A stretch of DNA of 64,000 nt. It comes from JAMLJG01 sp035327585. Its GTDB lineage: Bacteria; Verrucomicrobiota; Kiritimatiellia; CAIVKH01. Made by a program: the position numbers and the translations under genes. This document shows positions 58,132-64,000 of this stretch, piece after piece; the stretch's first letter is position 1; every line of letters begins with the position of its first letter. The notes under the pieces are model-generated. The model had not been told where the DNA came from, searched no databases, and was given only the letters and a program-made list of their open reading frames with translations. The stretch spans positions 1 to 64,000 of the forward strand of contig DAOLDD010000003.1 in the NCBI GenBank assembly GCA_035327585.1, given 5' to 3'.

Positions 58132-61100
58132 TGGTGCGCCTCCTTCAGGTGGAATCGCGCCTCCTGCTCGTCCAGCGCCCGCGCCACGTCGCCGGGCGAC
58201 CCGGTCTTGCGGGCGAGCAGTTCATAGGCAATCGGAACAATAAACACGGTGAAGAACGTTGCCGCGAGCACGCCACAACCGATGACGATGCCGATGGCGG
58301 AACGCGTCTCTGACCCCGCGCCTGATGTAAAAATCAACGGGAGCGACCCGGCGGCGGTGGTGATGCCGGTCATGATGATCGGTCGCAGGCGGATCACCGA
58401 GGCCTGCAGGATGGCCTCTTTGAACGCCATGCCCTGATCGCGCAACTGGTTGATGAATTCCACGATCAGGATGCCATTCTTCGCCGCCAATCCCACGAGC
58501 ATGATCAACCCGACCTGCGTGTAGACATTCAAGCTGCCGCCAAAGAAATACAGGCCCACCAGCGCGCCCGTGATGGCCAGGGGGACGGTGAGCATGATGA
58601 CGAACGGATGCACGTAGCTCTCAAATTGTGCGGCGAGCACCAGATAGACAATCAGCACGCCCAGCAGGAAGACGAACAACATGGACGAGCCGCTGCGTTT
58701 GAAGTTGAGCGACTGCCCCTTGTAGTCGATCACCGCCGTCTCCGGCAGATGCGCGCGGACAAGCCCTTCGAGATGGTTCAGCGCCGCGCCGAGCGGATAG
58801 CCGTCCGCCAGGTTGCTTTCCAGCGTGATCGCGCGGATACGGTTGTAGCGATTCAGCGAATTCGCGTCGGCGAACTCGTTCAGCGTCACGAGGTTGGCCA
58901 GCGGGATCAGTCGTCCGGTGTCGGATCGGACATAAATATTCTCCAGATTCGTGGGCGTCCGCTGCGCTTCGCGCTCGCCCTCGATGATCACATCATACTC
59001 CTCGCCATCGTCGATGAACGTCGTGACGCGACGCCCCCCGAGCATCGATTCCAGCGTGCGGCCTATCGCGCTGACGCTGACGCCAAGCACGGCCGCGCGG
59101 TCGCGATTGATCGAAATGCCGATCTGCGGTTTGGTTTCCTTGTAATCGCTGTCGAGTCCCACGAAGCCCGGGTTGTCGTCCGCGATTTTGTTGAGAATGA
59201 TGTCGCGCCATTCACGCAGCTCCTCATAGGTGCCGCCGCCGAGGACCAGTTGCACCGGTTTCTGGATGCCGCCGCCAAACCCCTGCCGCATCACGGGAAA
59301 CGCGCGGACGCCCGTCAGGTCAGCGAGTCGCGCGCGAACATCCTCCATGATATCCCAGGCCGGCCGGCGGGACTCCCACGGCGCGAGCACGGCGATCAGG
59401 ATTCCGTCATTGAAGGCCGAGGCGGCCCCGAATGAACGCGGCGCACGCACGATCAGCTGGGCGACTTCACCGGCATCGACGAACTCCAGCATCCGGGCTT
59501 CAATGATGTCCATGTATTCCTGCATGTACGTGAAGGAAGCCCCCTCCGGGCCATTTACGAGCACAAAGAAGGCGCCGCGATCCTCGCTCGGCGCATATTC
59601 CGACGGCACGCCGCGATACAGCCAACCCGCCACGCCCAGCAGTGCGACGAAGAGCAGCAACACAACCCACGGCCGTCGCAATCCCTTCTCCAGCGTCCAT
59701 CGATATGCCCGTTGCAGGCGGGCGAAATCGCGATCGATCCGCTGGCTGAGCCGCGATTTCCGCGCGGTGTTCAGCAACTGCGAAGCCAGCATCGACGACA
59801 GGGACAGCGCGACGAGGGTTGAGAAGAAGACCGCGGCGGCCATCGTGATCGCGAACTCCGCGAAGAGGCGCCCGAGGTCACCCTCCAGAAATGCGATCGG
59901 CGTAAACACCGCGATCAGTACGATCGAGGTCGCCACCACGGCAAATCCAACCTGGCGCGCGCCGTGGTACGCCGCGACCAGCGGCGACTCGCCGGCCTCC
60001 ATCCGGCGCGAAACGTTCTCCAACACCACGATCGCATCATCCACCACCAACCCAATGGCGAGCACGAGCGCGAGCAGCGTCAGGAGGTTGACCGTGAAGC
60101 CCATCATCAGCAACACGGTGAACGTCGCGATCATCGCCACCGGGATCGTGACCGCCGGAATCAACATAGCGCGCAGATTGCCCAGGAACATCCAGATCAC
60201 CAGCACCACCAGCGTCACGGCGATCAGCAGTGACTTGTAGACCTCGTCGATCGCGTTGCGAATGAACACCGACGTGTCGTAGGCCGGGATGATGCGCATC
60301 CCCTCGGGCAGCGAGGGATTGATTCGCTCCCCCTCCTTCACCGCCGATTGGGCCACATCAATCGTGTTCGCCGTCGACTGCTTGATGATGCCGATGCCGA
60401 CACGGGGTTGTCCATTTCCGCGGTACAGGGAGCGCTCCTCGACGGCGCCCTTCTCAATCCGCGCCACGTCACCGAGCCGGACCAGGTAATTGTTTTCACC
60501 CCGCCGGACGACGAGCTGGCGAAAATCCTCCACCGTGCGGTATCCACGCTCGGTACGCGCGGTGAACTGCCGCGTGAGCGATTCAATGCCGCCCGCGGGC
60601 AGTTCCACATTTTCCGCGCGCAACGCCTCCTCGACGTCGTTCGGCGTCAGGCCCCGCGCGGCCAGCTTGGTCCGATCAAGCCAGACCCGCATCGCATAGT
60701 CGCGCCCGCCGCCGATGCGCACCCGCGCGACGCCGGGCAGCACGGAGAAGCGGTCGACGAGATAGCGATTCGCGTAATCCGTCAATTCCAGCGTGTTCAT
60801 CCGGTCGCTGGTGAGGGAGAGCCAGATGATGACGTCATCGCTGGAATCCGTCTTTTCGATCTCGGGCGGGTCGGCCTCGCGCGGCAGGATATCCATGACG
60901 CCCGACACGCGGTCCCGGATATCGTTCGCCGCGGCATCAATGTCGCGGCCGGTCTTGAATTCGACGCTGATGCGGGAGCGCCCGTCGCTGCTGGAGGACG
61001 TGATGAAGTTGATGCCCTCCACGCCCGCGATGCGATCCTCGATGATTTGGGTGATGCGTGTTTCCACCACCGATGCGGCGGCCCCGGGATACCGCGTGTC

Positions 61101-61241
61101 GATGGAAATGACCGGCGGATCAATATTGGGATATTCCCGCAACGGGAGGCGGATGAAGGAGACCACGCCCAGCAGGATCAGCAGCAACGAGATGACCGAG
61201 GCCAGAACCGGACGTTTGACTGAAATATCCGAGATAAACAC
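58128..61241 (-). CDS. RND multidrug efflux pump, HAE1 type
   Basis: 1037 residues, full length for an AcrB/MexB-type inner-membrane transporter. N-terminus MFISDISVKRPVLASVISLLLILLGVVSF, periplasmic porter loops, and the proton-relay motif GLVVDDAIVVLENVSRRME in the fourth helix. The hydrophobic segments recur at 335-550 and 860-1020 as expected. Substrates are not predictable. Three bases separate it from the adaptor gene. Confidence 0.95.
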   Translation of the reverse strand: MFISDISVKRPVLASVISLLLILLGVVSFIRLPLREYPNIDPPVISIDTRYPGAAASVVETRITQIIEDRIAGVEGINFITSSSSDGRSRISVEFKTGRDIDAAANDIRDRVSGVMDILPREADPPEIEKTDSSDDVIIWLSLTSDRMNTLELTDYANRYLVDRFSVLPGVARVRIGGGRDYAMRVWLDRTKLAARGLTPNDVEEALRAENVELPAGGIESLTRQFTARTERGYRTVEDFRQLVVRRGENNYLVRLGDVARIEKGAVEERSLYRGNGQPRVGIGIIKQSTANTIDVAQSAVKEGERINPSLPEGMRIIPAYDTSVFIRNAIDEVYKSLLIAVTLVVLVIWMFLGNLRAMLIPAVTIPVAMIATFTVLLMMGFTVNLLTLLALVLAIGLVVDDAIVVLENVSRRMEAGESPLVAAYHGARQVGFAVVATSIVLIAVFTPIAFLEGDLGRLFAEFAITMAAAVFFSTLVALSLSSMLASQLLNTARKSRLSQRIDRDFARLQRAYRWTLEKGLRRPWVVLLLFVALLGVAGWLYRGVPSEYAPSEDRGAFFVLVNGPEGASFTYMQEYMDIIEARMLEFVDAGEVAQLIVRAPRSFGAASAFNDGILIAVLAPWESRRPAWDIMEDVRARLADLTGVRAFPVMRQGFGGGIQKPVQLVLGGGTYEELREWRDIILNKIADDNPGFVGLDSDYKETKPQIGISINRDRAAVLGVSVSAIGRTLESMLGGRRVTTFIDDGEEYDVIIEGEREAQRTPTNLENIYVRSDTGRLIPLANLVTLNEFADANSLNRYNRIRAITLESNLADGYPLGAALNHLEGLVRAHLPETAVIDYKGQSLNFKRSGSSMLFVFLLGVLIVYLVLAAQFESYVHPFVIMLTVPLAITGALVGLYFFGGSLNVYTQVGLIMLVGLAAKNGILIVEFINQLRDQGMAFKEAILQASVIRLRPIIMTGITTAAGSLPLIFTSGAGSETRSAIGIVIGCGVLAATFFTVFIVPIAYELLARKTGSPGDVARALDEQEARFHLKEAHQ

Positions 61242-61244
61242 GAC

Positions 61245-62393
61245 TCAACGCTCCCCGTTGTTCACGCGGAGTTTGTCGCCTGTAAACGAAACCAGCGGCT
61301 CGTCGCCTTCCATTACTCCGCGAATTTCCACCGGTTGCCCCGGGCGGATTTGCATCAAGCCGTGCACGACCACTTGTTCGCCCTCCGCGAGGCCGGAGCG
61401 GATTTCGATGCGGCCTGGCACCCGCGCGCCGGTGCGCACCGGCGTCTCGACGGCGGTGGGCTTGCCATTCTGCTCCCGGATGACGAATACGAAGCTCTCG
61501 TCCGCGCGCTGGACAATGGCCCCCTCCGGCACCAGCAGGGCGGCGCGCGGGTTCTTCCGGACTTCCATCGCCATCAAGAGGCCCGGGCGCAGGCGCAAAT
61601 CGTCATTCGGCAATTCAGCGCGCACGGCGATGGTGCGCGTCACGGGGTCCACACGCGAATTCACCACAGCCACTTCGCCCGTAAAGACCTCCGCCCCAAA
61701 CGCGTCGACCGTCCCACGAATCGCAAGTCCGGGTCGAAGCGCCGCCAGGGAAAGGGAAGGCACATCGAAATCGACCTTGATCCGGCTGATATCGTCGAGC
61801 GTCGTGATGATATCGCCCGGCCGCACCAGGGCGCCCACGCTGATTTCGCGCAGCCCCAGCACGCCGTCGAATGGCGCGCGGATCACGCGGTCGCGCAATT
61901 GCGCTTCAATGCCCTCGATCGCACCCTCGGTCTGCCGCAGCAGGGCCTCGCGTTCCTCCAGGGTCGCGGTGGAGACCGCCTGTTGCTGGACCAACTCCTG
62001 CGCGCGCTGGAAGGCGGCTTTGCGCTCGTCGTACTGGGCCTTTGCGGCCTTCAGGGCGGCTTTTTCCTCATCCTGTTCCAGCATCACCAGTACGTCACCC
62101 TTGCGCACCTGCGCGCCATCCTGGAACCGGATTTCACGGACGAATTCGGTGAGGTTGGCGGTGATAAGCACCGACTCATTGGCTCGCGTCGTGCCGAGCG
62201 CCTCGATCGTGTCGCCAAACCCGGATTCGAGCACAACCGGCGCAACGATCACGGATACCGGCCGCCCCCGCGCCCCACCCCCTGGCGGCTGCGCTGAGAC
62301 CTCAACATTCCCGACGATCAACAGGGCCCCGCAAAGGATCGCCCGAAAAGCACACTGACGCCATCGCGTGGCGGACGCTTGCAAACATCGCAT
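61245..62393 (-). CDS. RND efflux periplasmic adaptor (membrane-fusion protein)
   Basis: 382 residues with a signal peptide (AILCGALLIVGNVEVSAQPP). HlyD/AcrA layout: lipoyl half (ESVLITANLTEFVREIRFQDGAQVRKGDVLVMLEQDEEKAALKAA), coiled-coil hairpin (AQYDERKAAFQRAQELVQQQAVSTATLEEREALLRQ), second lipoyl half (RVIRAPFDGVLGLREISVGALVRPGDIITTLDD) and beta-barrel. First gene of the operon, linking pump and duct. Confidence 0.93.
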   Translation of the reverse strand: MRCLQASATRWRQCAFRAILCGALLIVGNVEVSAQPPGGGARGRPVSVIVAPVVLESGFGDTIEALGTTRANESVLITANLTEFVREIRFQDGAQVRKGDVLVMLEQDEEKAALKAAKAQYDERKAAFQRAQELVQQQAVSTATLEEREALLRQTEGAIEGIEAQLRDRVIRAPFDGVLGLREISVGALVRPGDIITTLDDISRIKVDFDVPSLSLAALRPGLAIRGTVDAFGAEVFTGEVAVVNSRVDPVTRTIAVRAELPNDDLRLRPGLLMAMEVRKNPRAALLVPEGAIVQRADESFVFVIREQNGKPTAVETPVRTGARVPGRIEIRSGLAEGEQVVVHGLMQIRPGQPVEIRGVMEGDEPLVSFTGDKLRVNNGER

Positions 62394-62472
62394 GATTCAA
62401 CCCTCCGGGCGTGCAACCCCGCGTGCGCTGGCGGTCATCGTCAGCAGAAATGGGTTCGACACATATGGACAA

Positions 62473-62516
62473 CCGTCGTTCAAGCCTATCGTATATTTCA
62501 GATAGTTCAACGACGG
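62473..62516. promoter_or_regulatory. Inverted repeat upstream of the RND operon
   Basis: CCGTCGTT (62473-62480) pairs with AACGACGG (62509-62516), and CTATC (62486-62490) with GATAG (62501-62505) inside. It is 80 bases upstream of the adaptor start and 20 past the glycosyltransferase stop, so it may be that gene's terminator (no U-tract) or an operator for the pump. No regulator gene is nearby. Confidence 0.4.
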
Positions 62517-62535
62517 GGTGCCCGAAACCATCCGT

Positions 62536-63690
62536 TCAACCAGCGCGGCAGCCAACCAGCGCTTCGTCCAGAATCGAAGCGTAGGCCTGCGCAAACGCCT
62601 GGACGCGCGGGAGCACGCGCTCGCGCGCCGACGCCGCCGCGCGCTGCTCCTCATCAGGATTCCACGCATCCAACGCAGCCGCCATGCACGAGGCCAGTCC
62701 ATCCGCATCATCGGGCGAAAAATAAGCGGCACGGGGCGGGTCCTGTTCGCTATGCACGGGCAGATCGGACAGCAGGATGGATTTCCCCATGCTGCGCGCC
62801 TCTTCCACCGAAGTGCTCCACCCCTCGAAGCGCGAGGGGTTGATCACCGCGATGGATTCGCGCATGAGCGCGAAGGTCGAGCGATGATCGAGCAAGCCGA
62901 GAAAACGGAAATGATCTTCGAGTCCGATTTCCGAGACCCGCGCCCGCAATCGCCCGGCATGTTCCGTGCCCGCGCCATCCGCCGCTGCGCCGGTGCTGAC
63001 CACCAGCGGGCAGGCGCCGCGGGCGCGCAGCCGCAACAACGCCTCCGCCACCAAGGCATGATTTTTGTGCGCCCACAGTTGGTTCGGAACATGGAAGTAT
63101 GGACGCGTGATGCCCAGCCGCGCGAGAATCAACGTCCGCTCCACCGGCTCGGGTTCAACTGGAGGAAACACGGCGAAACGCAGCACGCGGGCCTTCTCGA
63201 CATACGCCGGATGGAAGCGCGCGTAATCCGCGCGGACCGCAACGCTGCTCAACATCACGAGTTGCGCCTCCGCGGCCATCCGGGCGTGGCGCTCATCGCG
63301 CCGCCGCCGCTCCTCATGCGAAAAAAAGTCGGGCAAATGCCGGTGCTGGAAATCGGGTATCCAGCCCGCAAAAGGCACGTGACTCCCGCGCGGCGGTTGG
63401 GCGAGATGCGAGGCCACATCAATGCGATGCGCGCGCAGGTGGCGTTCATAAATGAAGCCCGGTTGCAGACGCCCGCGCAATCCGCTCCAGCTCCACGGGG
63501 ACGGCGCGGGTGGGCGCGGAATCGCCGGGCATTCATCGAGCGGGGCGGGTCGATCCGGGGCCGTGTCGAACACGACCGGCTGGATGGACCGCTCCGACAG
63601 CGTCCGGAGCGCACGCGCGAGGTTCGCGAAATAGTTGAGCCCGCCCGTCCAACCTTTGGCCGTTGGCAATTTCCAGAGGACACGCATCAT
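62536..63690 (-). CDS. Glycosyltransferase family 1/4 protein
   Basis: 384-residue GT-B glycosyltransferase. N-terminus MRVLWKLPTAKGWTGGLNYFANLARALRTL, with the glycine-rich acceptor loop, and the donor-site ExxxxxxxE region NPSRFEGWSTSVEEARSMGKSILLSDLPVHSEQ. The start overlaps the stop of the epimerase gene (ATGA). Together they suggest a second surface-glycan locus that continues beyond the window. Confidence 0.88.
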   Translation of the reverse strand: MMRVLWKLPTAKGWTGGLNYFANLARALRTLSERSIQPVVFDTAPDRPAPLDECPAIPRPPAPSPWSWSGLRGRLQPGFIYERHLRAHRIDVASHLAQPPRGSHVPFAGWIPDFQHRHLPDFFSHEERRRRDERHARMAAEAQLVMLSSVAVRADYARFHPAYVEKARVLRFAVFPPVEPEPVERTLILARLGITRPYFHVPNQLWAHKNHALVAEALLRLRARGACPLVVSTGAAADGAGTEHAGRLRARVSEIGLEDHFRFLGLLDHRSTFALMRESIAVINPSRFEGWSTSVEEARSMGKSILLSDLPVHSEQDPPRAAYFSPDDADGLASCMAAALDAWNPDEEQRAAASARERVLPRVQAFAQAYASILDEALVGCRAG

Positions 63691-64000
63691 GCGACGCCCC
63701 CGGCACGAAACCAGCGTGCATATTCGGCAACGGCGTCCTGTAGATCCACGCGCGGTTCGAACCCCCAGGCTCGGGCGCGCCGGATATCCGCGACGTAACG
63801 CGGCGGGTCATACGGGCGGACGCTCCCCGTAAAGCGCGGTTGCCATCGCGGATCACCGCACGCCCCGAACATGTCGAGCATATCCGCGACGCGCACGCCG
63901 CGACCGGCGCCGCCATTGATCACCGGACAGCCCGACGAGGCGTGTTCCGCCGCGATGCAGAGCAGACGGACGGCATCGGACACATGAAGCCAGTCGCGTA
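63687..64000 (-). CDS. NAD-dependent epimerase/dehydratase, C-terminal part (cut by the window edge)
   Basis: Only the last 104 or so codons are present; the frame is open to base 64000. The visible part reads RDWLHVSDAVRLLCIAAEHASSGCPVINGGAGRGVRVADMLDMF, the hallmark of SDR-type nucleotide-sugar epimerases (the R-D-x-x-H-V-x-D stretch), followed by the GFEPRVDLQDAVAEYARWF C-terminal helix. Closest to UDP-glucose 4-epimerase or GDP-mannose-type enzymes. Confidence 0.8.
   Translation of the reverse strand, partial: RDWLHVSDAVRLLCIAAEHASSGCPVINGGAGRGVRVADMLDMFGACGDPRWQPRFTGSVRPYDPPRYVADIRRARAWGFEPRVDLQDAVAEYARWFRAGGVA

Noticed and set aside
60793..62358. 521-codon forward open frame opposite the RND pump and adaptor
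   Set aside because: Ser/Arg-rich shadow of genes with clear family motifs.
1..64000. CRISPR arrays, tRNA and rRNA genes
   Set aside because: No regularly spaced identical repeats with unique spacers and no cloverleaf or rRNA-like segments were recognised; the tandem units at 43039-43113 are too short and degenerate.

Overview
The window is 64 kb of high-GC chromosomal DNA with no rRNA, tRNA or CRISPR array that I could see. The gene content points to a member of the PVC superphylum (Kiritimatiellota, Lentisphaerota or Verrucomicrobiota type). The evidence is PEP-CTERM-anchored exoproteins, a DUF1800/DUF1501 pair, an H-X9-DG prepilin-like protein, DUF2264 and GH99/GH71-like proteins, an HCF101-like Mrp with a DUF971 tail, and many short palindromic repeats lying between genes and sometimes inside them. 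The assignment is an inference from families, not from a marker gene.

Layout. 0-8 kb: a surface polysaccharide locus, with an O-acetylation operon (AlgX-like, MBOAT, LamG lipoprotein) divergent from a GT4 glycosyltransferase and a flippase. 8-13 kb: OsmC, Mrp/DUF971, a GYF membrane protein, an acyl-CoA thioesterase, DUF2264 and an SGNH hydrolase. 13-19 kb: a reverse-strand run in which a GH31 glycosidase is translationally coupled to menA, menC and menE. 19-24 kb: a zinc-uptake operon (Fur/Zur regulator, small secreted Cys/His protein, His-rich outer-membrane barrel, ZnuACB). 24-32 kb: a carbohydrate locus (GH130 phosphorylase, prepilin-like protein, two GH99/71-like proteins, two tandem PEP-CTERM proteins and a LacI regulator). 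Three 15-bp palindromes of one pattern (TGATAA-N3-TTATCA) sit at three of its transcription starts, so it can be read as one regulon.

32-43 kb: SGNH membrane protein, RlmD-type rRNA methyltransferase, DUF1800-DUF1501-pseudopilin-like trio, small lipoprotein, DnaJ-like protein, MscS channel. 43-48 kb: arsenic/metal resistance (ArsR, ArsP-like permease, two thioredoxin-like proteins, CcdA, second ArsR, ArsC, ACR3), headed by a perfect 30-bp palindrome overlapping the promoter. 48-56 kb: a Ser/Thr kinase with a possible PD-(D/E)XK-like C-terminal domain, zinc-ribbon/NnrS-like pair, an HxlR regulator with a matching candidate operator before a small thioredoxin-like gene, DUF423, DUF4405, a cNMP/DUF1003 protein and ChrA. 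56-62 kb: transposase remnant, then a complete RND efflux operon. 62-64 kb: glycosyltransferase and a cut-off sugar-nucleotide epimerase.

The most interesting signals are the LacI regulon, a paired approximately 50-bp dispersed element built on TTACAGACGTTG at three loci (once inside an arsR reading frame), a REP hairpin inside rlmD, the HxlR operator pair, and the kinase with a nuclease-like domain. All assignments come from reading the sequence; no database search was run.
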